Shown: in pieces, positions 16,903 through 25,608 of the stretch
Position numbering within the stretch: the stretch's first letter is position 1
Layout of the letters: the number at the start of each line of letters is the position of its first letter
DNA from: Anaerozeibacter sp031551775
GTDB lineage: Bacteria; Bacillota; Clostridia; Christensenellales; Aristaeellaceae
Direction: 5' to 3'
Length of the DNA: 64,000 bases
Assembly: GCA_031551775.1 (NCBI GenBank)
Contig: JAVBND010000030.1
Coordinates: 1-64,000, forward strand
Program-made: the position numbers and the translations under genes
Notes under the pieces: model-generated
Databases searched by the model: none
What the model was told of the DNA's origin: nothing
Seen by the model: only the letters and a program-made list of their open reading frames with translations

Positions 16903-17931
16903 ATGAAAGCATTGTTTATTGGGGGAACGGGTACCATCAGCGCGGCAGTCACGGCCGCCGTAGCAAAAGATGCGGACTGGGAATTGTACCTGTTTAACCG
17001 CGGCACAAGAGAAACGGTGATTCCCGAAAACGTACATGTGATCAAGGGCGATATTTCGGATGAAGCCAGTGCCTGCGAACTGTTAAAGGACATGAAATTT
17101 GATGCGGTGGTTGAGTTCAACGGCTACACGCCCGATCAGGTCGAGCGGGACGTAAGGCTTTTTGGCGGAAAGACGCGCCAGTACGTCTACATTTCCTCCG
17201 CCTGCATCTATCAGACGCCGCCGCCGCAGCCCTTCATGACCGAAGGCATGTTGATCAACAACCCCTATTGGCAATACGCGCTTGACAAGATCGAATGCGA
17301 AAAGGTGCTTGCCCGGGCGCTTAGCAACCAGAACTTCCCTGTGACCATTATAAGACCCAGCCACACCTACTCGGAAAACGCCATCCCGTTTTGCCTTGAG
17401 GCCGATAACGGAAGCTGGCCGGTTATCAAGCGCATGATCGAGGGCAAGCCGGTCATCATGCCGGGCGACGGCGCGTCGCTTTGGACCATCACATTCAATG
17501 AGGATTTTGCCAAGGGTCTTGCGGGCGTCCTGGGCAATCCCCATGCCGTCGGCGAAGCCTTCCACATTACCACCGACGAATCGCTGACCTGGAACCAGAT
17601 GGCGCAAACGGTGGCCGATGCGCTGGGCGTCGAGTTTAAACCCTATTATATCCCGACCGATGTCCTGGTTGCGCTTAAGCCGGAACTGGGCGGTGGGCTC
17701 AATGGAGACAAGCGCCATTCGGTCGTATATGACAACGCCAAGATCAAGCGTATGGTTCCCGATTACCGCGCGACAGTCACCTTTCGAAAGGGTGTGGAGC
17801 GCGCACTCAAAAAGATATTGGCAACGCCCAATCTCAGACAAGAAGATGCGGCGTTTGACCGTTGGTGCGACGACTTGATCGATATATACGATAAGGCGCT
17901 CAAGCGGGCCAAAGAATTGCCCGTAGGGTAA
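16903..17931 (+). CDS. Atypical SDR / NAD-dependent epimerase-like protein
   Basis: A 342-residue Rossmann-fold protein. The N-terminal FIGGTGTIS (4-12) is a variant nucleotide-binding motif; YISSACIYQ and YALDK supply the Ser/Tyr and YxxxK-type catalytic positions, as in extended or atypical SDRs (UDP-sugar epimerase and isoflavone-reductase-like groups). VTIIRPSHTY and a C-terminal substrate domain follow. Likely substrate: a sugar or sugar nucleotide, possibly the compound carried by the upstream importer. ATG 16903 gives the standard N-terminus; an in-frame GTG at 16882 sits inside the hairpin. Confidence 0.82.
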   Translation: MKALFIGGTGTISAAVTAAVAKDADWELYLFNRGTRETVIPENVHVIKGDISDEASACELLKDMKFDAVVEFNGYTPDQVERDVRLFGGKTRQYVYISSACIYQTPPPQPFMTEGMLINNPYWQYALDKIECEKVLARALSNQNFPVTIIRPSHTYSENAIPFCLEADNGSWPVIKRMIEGKPVIMPGDGASLWTITFNEDFAKGLAGVLGNPHAVGEAFHITTDESLTWNQMAQTVADALGVEFKPYYIPTDVLVALKPELGGGLNGDKRHSVVYDNAKIKRMVPDYRATVTFRKGVERALKKILATPNLRQEDAAFDRWCDDLIDIYDKALKRAKELPVG

Positions 17932-18019
17932 GTGAAAAATGAACAGGTGGTGATTTGTCGGACAATTCCGGGCGGAAGGCCAAGAATCATCACCGGTATT
18001 GTTTACCGATGCCGAACCT

Positions 18020-18050
18020 CCGATTGGCGTAGCGCAGCTACGCCAATCGG
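18020..18050 (+). terminator. Terminator of the LacI-linked operon
   Basis: A perfect 14-bp stem (18020-18033 with 18037-18050, loop GCA) followed by CTTTATC. It lies in the 330-base gap between the SDR gene and the sialidase-fold gene, which otherwise holds only the promoter and operators at 18175-18235. Confidence 0.8.
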
Positions 18051-18174
18051 CTTTATCATACCCATCCATCGTAGCGGTTCAATAAATACACTCTGAGCGA
18101 ATGGAAGATGTGCGAAAAAACAAGAGAAAACATTGGGCTTATTGACGGTTTTTGGATGTACGCATGGTTTAAAG

Positions 18175-18209
18175 TTGACAGACATAATATAATATCATAT
18201 AATATTATA
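18175..18209 (+). promoter_or_regulatory. Consensus promoter with overlapping GntR-type operator
   Basis: TTGACA (18175-18180), 17 bp, TATAAT (18198-18203) is a perfect sigma-A promoter. The -10 box is the left half of the palindrome TATAATATTATA (18198-18209). The same palindrome type recurs at 31728-31752 on the GntR gene promoter. A bound repressor would directly cover the -10. Confidence 0.85.
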
Positions 18210-18223
18210 GAAACAGGATGATT

Positions 18224-18235
18224 TATAATGTTATG
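18224..18235. promoter_or_regulatory. Second GntR-type operator copy
   Basis: TATAATGTTATG, matching YATAATNTTATR, 26 bp from the first copy and before the ribosome binding site of the sialidase-fold gene. Confidence 0.6.
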
Positions 18236-18261
18236 TGAGAACCTTTGACGGAGGCGACGGA

Positions 18262-19371
18262 ATGTCCACTTGTGTCGGGGATCATTCAGGGCCGATCGAA
18301 CAATTTTTGCTGGAAGATGGCGGCGATCCGGCGTATCGGTATTACCGCCGTCCTGGCGTCATCCGAGGCGCGGACAACAGGCTGATTGCCTATTATGAAG
18401 GTCAGAAAATCCAGGGCGAGAAGCGGCAGACGCTCTTTTGCCGGGTCAGTCGTGACGCAGGAGCAAGCTGGTCCCGGCGCATCGCGCTTGCCGATGGCGG
18501 GGCGAATGGCATGTTGCACAACTTGATGATGGCATACGCCGGGGGCAGGTACCATTGCCTGTGGAATGTGCAGTACCGCCAGTTGTGGTACCGGTCAAGC
18601 GCAGACGGCGAGAGCTGGAGCGCACCGCGCGATTTGACGCGCATGATCTGGCGCGCGGATTCTGAGTACCCGTGGAACGCGCTGGGCATCGGCTCCGGTC
18701 ATTGCGTCGTGCTTAAGAGCGGGCGCATCCTGATTCCAACGTGGTTTACGGTGGGCGGCGACAGCCACAAGCCGTCCGCTTTCGCAAACATCTATACCGA
18801 CGATTGTTTTGAAACGCTTAAAATCGGTCAGGTGCTTCAATCGGGTGAGGCGATCATCAATCCGAATGAGGGCGCGGTGGCGGAACTTGAAAACGGCGAT
18901 GTGATTGCGACCGTACGCCACGACAATGAGGCACGCGCGCGGGCGTTTGCACGAAGCCGCGCAGGGATCGAGCCATGGCGAGATGTCACGTTCCGCGCCG
19001 ATTTGCCCGATCCGATTTGCCATGCGTCCATGCTGGGCGTTAAAGATGAAACGGACGGGGATTGCCTGTTGTTTTGCAACTGCGCCAACCCCGATCCGGA
19101 CTGGAAGGTAAAGCGCGAGGCGGGGCTTGCCCGTTATCCATGGAGCGACGACGCGCGCAAAAACTTGGTGCTGCGCCGAAGCACGGACGGCGGCAAGCAT
19201 TTCTCAAACGGCCTGTGCCTGTCGGATCAGGCGGGTTATAGCGATTTGGCGTATGCCGGCGGGATGGTCGTATGCCTGTACGAAACAGGCTGGAACATGG
19301 AAGAGACATGCGTTTTTCCGCATCAGCTGGCGGTAGCGCGCGTGCCGCTCGGCGCGCTGGTTTGGGCGTAA
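18262..19371 (+). CDS. Sialidase/BNR-repeat beta-propeller protein, cytosolic
   Basis: A 369-residue protein of the sialidase superfamily (six-bladed propeller). Asp-box motifs SxDxGxxW appear at 63-70 (SRDAGASW) and 113-119 (SADGESW), and in weaker form near 305 (STDGGKHF). RRPGVI near the start recalls the sialidase arginine (RIP-type) motif. There is no signal peptide or membrane anchor, so it acts inside the cell, unlike secreted sialidases. ATG 18262 has GGAGG 7 bp upstream. It is the first gene of the GntR-bounded cluster. It may be a glycoside hydrolase or lyase on the imported conjugate; sialic acid itself is not implied since no nanA or nanE is visible. Confidence 0.78.
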   Translation: MSTCVGDHSGPIEQFLLEDGGDPAYRYYRRPGVIRGADNRLIAYYEGQKIQGEKRQTLFCRVSRDAGASWSRRIALADGGANGMLHNLMMAYAGGRYHCLWNVQYRQLWYRSSADGESWSAPRDLTRMIWRADSEYPWNALGIGSGHCVVLKSGRILIPTWFTVGGDSHKPSAFANIYTDDCFETLKIGQVLQSGEAIINPNEGAVAELENGDVIATVRHDNEARARAFARSRAGIEPWRDVTFRADLPDPICHASMLGVKDETDGDCLLFCNCANPDPDWKVKREAGLARYPWSDDARKNLVLRRSTDGGKHFSNGLCLSDQAGYSDLAYAGGMVVCLYETGWNMEETCVFPHQLAVARVPLGALVWA

Positions 19372-19381
19372 GGGGCAGGCG

Positions 19382-20221
19382 ATGGATCAGAAGACATTGA
19401 CGGAGCGCTTTGCGGTGATGAACAACGCCTATGCGGCGTATTCGTTTGAGTATTTCCTGGGCAGCCTTGAGCGGCTGGGATTGAGCAAGATCGACCTGTG
19501 GGGCGGCGCGCAACATTTCAATCCGCATACGGCCACCGAGGAGGCCGTTCGGACATTCAAGGCGAAGCTCAATAGGCGCGGCGTGCGCATCGCCGCATAT
19601 ACGCCGGAACTCCTGGCATACCCGTACAACTTTGCGTCGGTGGATAAACGGGTTCGCCGCGAGAGCGTGCGCTACGGGCTTAAGAACCTTGAGATTGCAT
19701 CTGAGATCGAATCGCCGTTGATGCTGATTTCGCCGGGCTGGGGACTTCTGGATGTACCGTTCACAAAGAGCCGCGCGTGGTCGGATGAATGCCTTGCGCA
19801 GCTTGCGGACGCGGCCCAATCATACGGCGTAAAGCTGATTCTGGAACATCTGACGCGCGAGAGTTCAAACCTCCTGACCAACTGCGCCGCTGTTTCGGAC
19901 ACAGTGCGGCGCATTGGGCACCCGGCGCTGGGCGCGGTGCTGGATCTGGGGCAAATGAGCCTTTTCGGCGAGAAGGTCGCCGATTACACGGATGCGCTCG
20001 GTGAAAAGCTCTTGCACGTTCACATCATGGACGGCGATCCATCGTGTCACCTGGCGTTTGGCGACGGGGTTTTGCCTTTGGAAGATTACCATCAGGAGCT
20101 TGTGAAAAGGGGGTATGGCGGGGTGTTTACGCTTGAAATCAACGACGGCCGCTACGCCGCCCGAGCGCATGAGGCGCTTGAACAATCGGTGGACGCGCTC
20201 ATCAATTGGGGCGTTGATTGA
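19382..20221 (+). CDS. Sugar phosphate isomerase/epimerase-like TIM barrel
   Basis: A 279-residue xylose-isomerase-like TIM barrel (AP endonuclease 2 superfamily). The four metal positions can be seen: LILEHL (Glu), AVLDLGQ (Asp), HVHIMD (His) and TLEIND (Glu), so it is probably an active metal-dependent isomerase, epimerase or lyase. It starts 10 bp after the previous gene and touches the next, related, TIM barrel. The two paralogues share SHLAFGDGVLP-type loops, so they come from a duplication. Confidence 0.85.
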   Translation: MDQKTLTERFAVMNNAYAAYSFEYFLGSLERLGLSKIDLWGGAQHFNPHTATEEAVRTFKAKLNRRGVRIAAYTPELLAYPYNFASVDKRVRRESVRYGLKNLEIASEIESPLMLISPGWGLLDVPFTKSRAWSDECLAQLADAAQSYGVKLILEHLTRESSNLLTNCAAVSDTVRRIGHPALGAVLDLGQMSLFGEKVADYTDALGEKLLHVHIMDGDPSCHLAFGDGVLPLEDYHQELVKRGYGGVFTLEINDGRYAARAHEALEQSVDALINWGVD

Positions 20222-20223
20222 AA

Positions 20224-21024
20224 ATGAAACAGACGGATTTTGCGGTTTCCACCAATGTTTTTGCGCGCAACACGCTCGATTTTGCGCTTGAAACGCTCGG
20301 GGACGCGGGCTTTAACCGATTGCAATTGTGGGGGCATGTTTCCCAGTTCCATCCGGGTTACCTCACGCAGACCCAGGCGGAGCGACTTGCCGGGCGCGTG
20401 CGCGGCGCGGGGTTTGAGATTGTTTCATTTTTCCCGGAGGGCGGCGCGTATCCGCTCAATCCCGCAAGCCCAGACGAGGATCTGCGCGGCTATACGGTCC
20501 GCTATTACAAACACGCGATTGACCTCGGCTGCGCGATGGGGATCGGCCAGATGACATTCCATCCGGGCTACGGCCTTCGGGACAGGCCGCTGCGCGAAGC
20601 GATTGGAGCCGCTTCCAGGACGTGGCGCACGCTCGGGCGATACGCGATGCGGCGCGGGATAGCGGTATCGCTTCTCAACTGTACGGCTGTGCATTTGGGG
20701 TCCCTTGAACAGCTTGGCGCGCTGATAAACGAGGTTGGCAATATCACAATCGCGCTGGATGTGAGTCTTGCCGCGCGCTGTCCGGACGCGCTCAGGGCGC
20801 TTCTTAAAGAAAACGGTCGGATTCACACTGTGCATCTGTCGGATGGTCCGCTTTCGCATCTCGCCTTCGGCGACGGCGTGCTGCCGATGGAGGAAATCTG
20901 CCGGGGCATCGCGGACGCGGGGTATTTGGACCGCACGGTTATCACGCTGGACAACCGGCGCTATGTACTGCTTCCCGGGGCCGCCGTCCGTCAAACCGCC
21001 GAACGGATTGGTGCGTGGATGTAA
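20224..21024 (+). CDS. Second TIM-barrel paralogue with altered metal ligands
   Basis: A 266-residue relative of the preceding gene (shared LSHLAFGDGVLPMEE-type segment and overall layout). The ligand equivalents differ: the first Glu site reads VSLLNCT, and the last reads ITLDNRR with Asp for Glu; IALDVS and VHLSDG are kept. It may use another metal set, act with its paralogue as a heterodimer, or be non-catalytic. ATG 20224 lies 2 bp after the upstream stop; TTG 20218 is an alternative that overlaps it. Confidence 0.78.
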   Translation: MKQTDFAVSTNVFARNTLDFALETLGDAGFNRLQLWGHVSQFHPGYLTQTQAERLAGRVRGAGFEIVSFFPEGGAYPLNPASPDEDLRGYTVRYYKHAIDLGCAMGIGQMTFHPGYGLRDRPLREAIGAASRTWRTLGRYAMRRGIAVSLLNCTAVHLGSLEQLGALINEVGNITIALDVSLAARCPDALRALLKENGRIHTVHLSDGPLSHLAFGDGVLPMEEICRGIADAGYLDRTVITLDNRRYVLLPGAAVRQTAERIGAWM

Positions 21025-21066
21025 GGCGCTGACGCGGATATGAACGGCACAGAAGGAGGGGGACGG

Positions 21067-22593
21067 GTGGCAACAGAAAAGACATTGCAGATGCTCAACA
21101 TTTTCAAAAGCTTTGGCGGCGTGCACGCGCTCAGGGACGTGAGCTTTAACGCCTATGCGGGCAAGGTGAACGTTTTGATGGGTGAGAACGGCGCGGGAAA
21201 ATCGACGCTCATGAAAGTGCTGGCCGGAGCGATCGGCAAGGACGCGGGCCGGGTCCTGATAAACGGCAGAGAAGTCCATATTGAACGCCCGCAGGATTCA
21301 CTCAATCATGGCGTCGCGATGATCTATCAGGAACTCAACCTTGTGCCGACGATGACGGTCGAGGCCAATATGAACCTGGGGAAGGAATGGACCAAAAACC
21401 TGGGATTCGTCCGGATCCGCGATTCCCTGGCCCGGGCGCAGGAATTGCTCGACCGGTACGACCTTCAAATCGACGCCCGCATGGAGGTGCGCGAGCTCAG
21501 CATTGCCCAGCAGCAAATGCTTGAAATCGCGAAGGCGATTGCTTCGGACGCGAAAATCATCGTGATGGATGAGCCGACTTCTTCGCTGACCAAGAAGGAA
21601 GTAGATGCGCTGTTTAAGATCATCGACCGCCTGACTGCGGAAGGACGCACCGTGATCTACATCTCCCATCGCATGGAAGAGGTGTTTGCCAAGGGCGATT
21701 ATGTGACGGTCATGCGCGATGGGACCTTCGTGGGCGAATACCCCATTGAAGAGGTCGATCAGGCCAAGCTGATTTCCTACATGGTCGGCCGAAACATTCA
21801 AAACCTGTATCCCAAGCAGACTGTTCCGATCGGCGATGTGGTGATGCGCGTCAGGGGGCTTAGCAAGCAGGGCGTCTTTGAGAATGTCAGCTTTGATGTC
21901 AGCGCCGGGGAAATTCTCGGTTTTTCGGGCCTTGTCGGCGCCGGACGCACGGAGGTCGCGATGTCGATCTTCGGCGCGATGAAGCCGGATGAGGGCGAAG
22001 TGTACCTCCACGGCAAGAAGCTTGATATTTCAAGCCCCAAGGACGCGATCGAACGCAAGATCGCCTACATTCCGGAGGACCGCAAGTTGCTGGCGCTCGA
22101 TCTCAGGGCGAAGATTTCGGACAACATCGCGCTTGTGAATCTTGATTCGCTGTGCAGCGCCGCGGGGTTTGTCGATAAAAGGCGAGAAAAGGCGCTGTGC
22201 AATGCACAGAAGGAGCGTTTCCGGATTAAGACGCCCTCGGTGGACAACCCGGCAAACAGCCTCTCCGGAGGCAATCAGCAAAAGGTGGTGCTGGCCAAGT
22301 GGCTGGCGCGCGACGTCGATGTTCTGATTTTGGACGAGCCGACGCGCGGCATCGACGTTGGTTCAAAGGAAGAAATACACCGCTTGATCGTGGAACTGGC
22401 GCGCGAGGGCAAGGCGATCATACTGATTTCCTCAGAGCTTCCGGAAGTGCTGGGCATGGCCGACCGCGTGCTGGTGATGTACGAAGGCCGCCAAATGGCC
22501 ATGCTGGACGCCGCCGAGGCTACGCGGGAAAAAGTGTTGCAATATTCGTTCGGCCATACGGATCGACAAGGAGGACTTACGGATGGGGAATAA
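21067..22593 (+). CDS. Ribose-type ABC importer 2, duplicated ATPase
   Basis: A 508-residue RbsA-type double ATPase. Domain 1: GENGAGKST (39-47) and IIVMDEPTSSL. Domain 2: GLVGAGRTE, LSGGNQQKV and VLILDEPTRGIDVGS. I chose GTG 21067, which has AAGGAGGGGG just upstream, over ATG 21040, which does not. Here the gene order is ATPase, permease, binding protein, the reverse of the LacI-linked importer, so the two systems are not a recent local duplication. Confidence 0.94.
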   Translation: MATEKTLQMLNIFKSFGGVHALRDVSFNAYAGKVNVLMGENGAGKSTLMKVLAGAIGKDAGRVLINGREVHIERPQDSLNHGVAMIYQELNLVPTMTVEANMNLGKEWTKNLGFVRIRDSLARAQELLDRYDLQIDARMEVRELSIAQQQMLEIAKAIASDAKIIVMDEPTSSLTKKEVDALFKIIDRLTAEGRTVIYISHRMEEVFAKGDYVTVMRDGTFVGEYPIEEVDQAKLISYMVGRNIQNLYPKQTVPIGDVVMRVRGLSKQGVFENVSFDVSAGEILGFSGLVGAGRTEVAMSIFGAMKPDEGEVYLHGKKLDISSPKDAIERKIAYIPEDRKLLALDLRAKISDNIALVNLDSLCSAAGFVDKRREKALCNAQKERFRIKTPSVDNPANSLSGGNQQKVVLAKWLARDVDVLILDEPTRGIDVGSKEEIHRLIVELAREGKAIILISSELPEVLGMADRVLVMYEGRQMAMLDAAEATREKVLQYSFGHTDRQGGLTDGE

Positions 22594-23620
22594 AGAAAAC
22601 ACGAGCATCGGGCATTCTTCGGTTTTGACTAAGATCATCAAATGGCCGCAGACCGGTATCGTTATCGCGCTGATTATTCTGTATGTCCTGCTGGCGCTCA
22701 ACAGCAAGGCGTTCTTTTCATCGAGCAACATGATCAACGTCATGCGACAGACGGCGATCACGATTCTCATCGGCATTCCCATCACCTTTACGCTGGCCGC
22801 CGGGCTGCTCGACTTGTCCATCGGTTCGCTGGCGTGCCTGGGCGCGATTGTAACCTGCGCGCTGACCACCGGTCATTCAAGCGCGACGCTCGAGATAGCT
22901 CCCAAGCTGCCGTTCGTGCTGGCGCTCATCGTCGGCATGCTGGTAACGTCCGCCTTTGGCTATACCAACGGCCTGGTTATCACCAAGCTCAACCTGCCGC
23001 CGTTCATTGTGACGCTGGCGATGCAGGAAATTGCCAAGGGCGCGGTGCTGACCTTCTCGCGCGGTTTTCCGGTATCCAACCTTCCCGCGATCGCGACCCA
23101 GATCGGGCGGGGTACGATCGGCACGATCCCGTACTCGGTCATCGTGATGGCGGTGCTGCTTGGGGTATTCTGGATCATCCTGAGCAAGACCAAGTTTGGC
23201 CGCCACGTCTACGCGGTCGGCGGCAACAGCGAGTGCGCGCGCCTTTCCGGCGTCAATGTCAACCGCGTCAAGCGCATCATTTACACCCTCAACGCGGCGG
23301 TCGCCATGGTGGCGGGCGTACTGGTGGCGTTTCGCATGGGCTCGGCGCAGCCCGACATCGGCGCGACCTACGGCATGGACGCGATCACGGCGTGCTGCCT
23401 GGGCGGTACGGCCATGGGCGGCGGCAAGGGCTACATGTTTGGGACGGTCCTGGGTTGCCTGTTCCTCACCTCGCTGTCCATCGGCTTCAACATCATGGAC
23501 GTCAACAGCTACTGGCAGCAGATCATCCGCGGCGTGATCCTCATCATCGCGATTTCTTTCAACAGCCGCGATTCGATCTCCTTTGCCCGCAAGGCGCCCA
23601 AGGCGAAGGCGGCCGCGTAG
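22583..23620 (+). CDS. Ribose-type ABC importer 2, permease
   Basis: A 345-residue RbsC-type membrane subunit: ITILIGIPITFTLAAGLLDLSIGSLA, LPPFIVTLAMQEIAKGAVL and CLGGTAMGGGKGYMFGTVLG are the family motifs. The start overlaps the ATPase gene by 11 bp with AAGGAGG inside it, indicating translational coupling. Confidence 0.94.
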   Translation: MGNKENTSIGHSSVLTKIIKWPQTGIVIALIILYVLLALNSKAFFSSSNMINVMRQTAITILIGIPITFTLAAGLLDLSIGSLACLGAIVTCALTTGHSSATLEIAPKLPFVLALIVGMLVTSAFGYTNGLVITKLNLPPFIVTLAMQEIAKGAVLTFSRGFPVSNLPAIATQIGRGTIGTIPYSVIVMAVLLGVFWIILSKTKFGRHVYAVGGNSECARLSGVNVNRVKRIIYTLNAAVAMVAGVLVAFRMGSAQPDIGATYGMDAITACCLGGTAMGGGKGYMFGTVLGCLFLTSLSIGFNIMDVNSYWQQIIRGVILIIAISFNSRDSISFARKAPKAKAAA

Positions 23621-23677
23621 TTTTCAATGGTATTAGGCGCCCACGCGCTTAAATAAAAAACGGAGGGAAGAATACTC

Positions 23678-24664
23678 ATGAAAAAGATCCTGTCCATCGT
23701 CCTGGCGCTCATCCTGGTAACGGCATCCTGCGCAGCGTTTGCTGAGGCGGGCGACAAGCTCACCATCGCGTGCGTGCACCGCAACCTGCTCGGCGTCTCC
23801 GGTGTCAACCTCCGCGCGGCCTATTATTATGAGGCCCAGCAGCAGGGCGTAGACATCATGTTCTTCGACGGCAACCAGAATGTGCAGGCGCAATGCGACT
23901 ATATCGACGACTGCCTCGCGGCGGACAGCGCCGATGCGTTCCTCGTGTGGACCTGCGACGCCGACGGCATCGCTCAGACGGTTCAGAACATGTACGACAA
24001 CAAGGTTCCGACGGTCACCGTGGACATTCAGATTCCGGCGGACAGCCTGGCATTTGTGACCGCGGGCAACTTTGAAATGGGGCAGATGTGCGCCGAATCG
24101 ACCGCCGAGTACTTGACGGAAAAGTACGGTTCAGCGAAGGGCAAGGTCTACGTCATCACCGCGACCATTCAGTCCACTTCGCGCGAACGCCAAGCCGGTT
24201 TCCTGGACGCGATCGCGGCTTATCCCGAAATTGAAGTGATTGGCACCTATGACATGCCCGATACTTCCGTGGACAAGGGCGGCCCTCTCGCCGATGACCT
24301 GATCCAGAAGAATATGGAAGGCACTGTCGATGTGTATTTCACCACCAACATGTCGCCGATGCTCGGCCTGATCTCAGCGGCCGCGACCTATAGCAGGAAT
24401 GACTTTGTGGTGCTGGGCGGCTTCGACTACAACGACGTGTTCGTCGAGGATATGCGAAACGGCGGCGCGACCTATTCCTTCGTCGCGCAGGACGCCTTTG
24501 AAATCGGCCGCAAGGCGTTCCAGCTGGCGGTGGCGGCCGCCAAGGGTGAGGCGCTTACCGAGACCGAAGTGTTTGTTCCCGGCCAGCTCGTCACCATGGA
24601 CAACCTTGAGGCGTATATGACGGACTACAACGCCAAGCAGGACATCATCGCGTCCTTCCAATAA
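23678..24664 (+). CDS. Ribose-type ABC importer 2, sugar-binding protein
   Basis: A 328-residue Peripla_BP_4 protein. The signal peptide MKKILSIVLALILVTASCAAFA resembles that of the other importer, with the same ambiguity between lipoprotein Cys and AFA cleavage. The mature part shows LTIACVHRNLLGVSG, DAFLVWTCDADGIAQ, VPTVTVDIQIP and VLGGFDYNDVFVEDM. It determines what the cluster takes up. CGGAGGGA precedes the start. Confidence 0.9.
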   Translation: MKKILSIVLALILVTASCAAFAEAGDKLTIACVHRNLLGVSGVNLRAAYYYEAQQQGVDIMFFDGNQNVQAQCDYIDDCLAADSADAFLVWTCDADGIAQTVQNMYDNKVPTVTVDIQIPADSLAFVTAGNFEMGQMCAESTAEYLTEKYGSAKGKVYVITATIQSTSRERQAGFLDAIAAYPEIEVIGTYDMPDTSVDKGGPLADDLIQKNMEGTVDVYFTTNMSPMLGLISAAATYSRNDFVVLGGFDYNDVFVEDMRNGGATYSFVAQDAFEIGRKAFQLAVAAAKGEALTETEVFVPGQLVTMDNLEAYMTDYNAKQDIIASFQ

Positions 24665-24688
24665 TTCTTTATCAACCCCTTTGGGGCT

Positions 24689-24719
24689 GCCCCGAATCCG
24701 CGCCGCGGGTCCCCGGGGC
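24689..24719 (+). terminator. Intercistronic GC hairpin after the binding-protein gene
   Basis: Nested stems GCCCCG/CGGGGC and CCGCG/CGCGG. No U-run; likely partial terminator or 3' stabiliser separating importer from enzyme genes. Confidence 0.5.
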
Positions 24720-24762
24720 GCCCCGCCTTTTCGAAAAGCGCTACGACAACGGAGCGAAAACG

Positions 24763-25608
24763 ATGACGAAATTTGCAGCGGTGGGTTTTACCTGCATTGA
24801 CGTATACAAAAACCTGGATTTACGCTATCCGACGGGCAACGGCATCGACCTGATGTTTAACCTGATGGATATGATTGACCTTGCGCCGTCGGTCGTGACG
24901 GCAGTGGGCGACGACGATAACGGCAGGCTGCTGATCGACGCCTGTAAGCGCAGAAACGTGGACATCAGCCACATCACGGTGGTGAAAGGCGGCCAAACCG
25001 CCGAGATTCAGATGCTGCTAAACGGCAAGGACCGCGTGCACCACAAGGCCGATAAGGGCGTCATGGTTTCATATCAGCCATCGGGCGCGGACATGGATTT
25101 CATCCGCGCACAGGACTTTGTTCACACCGATCTTTCATGGCCGGTGGTCGATCTGCTGGCGGACATGAGGCGGCAGGGGACGCAGGTATACTTTGATTTT
25201 TCAAAGCGCCATGAACACCCAGACGTCCGGCACATTCTGAGAAATATCGATTACGGCATTTTTTCCTTTGAGGAGGAGACCGCCCAAGTGCGCGAGTTGC
25301 TCAGAAGCGGCGCGAAGCTGGGCGCCAAGGCGCTCATCGCGACCTTTGGCGAAAAGGGTTCGCTTGCGTGTGACGGAGAGAACTTCTACCGCCAGGACGC
25401 AATCCCCGCCGCCACCCTCGTCAACACCGTAGGCGCGGGCGACTCGTTCGGCGCGGGCTTTATGAGCGGAATCATCGCGGGTTGCCCCGTTTCAGCGTGC
25501 ATGCGGCTGGGCGCGGAGAAATCGTCCCAAATCGTATCCATATTTGAGCCCTACCCGATGAAGGAAGACGAGGAATCGTTTAAAAGGAGATACGAAATTG
25601 ATCATTGA
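24763..25608 (+). CDS. PfkB-family kinase, FrlD (fructoselysine 6-kinase)-like
   Basis: A 281-residue ribokinase-family sugar kinase. The N-terminal FAAVGFTCIDVY, AVGDDDNGRLLIDACKRRNVDISH (47-70), YFDFSKRHEHPDV (143-155) and the catalytic NTVGAGDSFGAGF (221-233, Asp227) are seen. The VGDDD...VDISH and DFS segments match fructoselysine kinases better than ribokinase or fructokinase as I recall them. With the SIS protein at 30712 it would form a phosphorylate-then-deglycate pair. The stop overlaps the next start. Confidence 0.85.
   Translation: MTKFAAVGFTCIDVYKNLDLRYPTGNGIDLMFNLMDMIDLAPSVVTAVGDDDNGRLLIDACKRRNVDISHITVVKGGQTAEIQMLLNGKDRVHHKADKGVMVSYQPSGADMDFIRAQDFVHTDLSWPVVDLLADMRRQGTQVYFDFSKRHEHPDVRHILRNIDYGIFSFEEETAQVRELLRSGAKLGAKALIATFGEKGSLACDGENFYRQDAIPAATLVNTVGAGDSFGAGFMSGIIAGCPVSACMRLGAEKSSQIVSIFEPYPMKEDEESFKRRYEIDH

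Noticed and set aside
18262..19371. Calling the propeller protein a true sialidase (nanH)
   Set aside because: No signal peptide, weak third Asp box and no sialic acid catabolic genes; only the fold is supported.
22642..23652. 336-codon frame overlapping the second permease in another frame
   Set aside because: Composition is rich in His, Arg and Gly with no hydrophobic pattern; the permease frame has all RbsC motifs.
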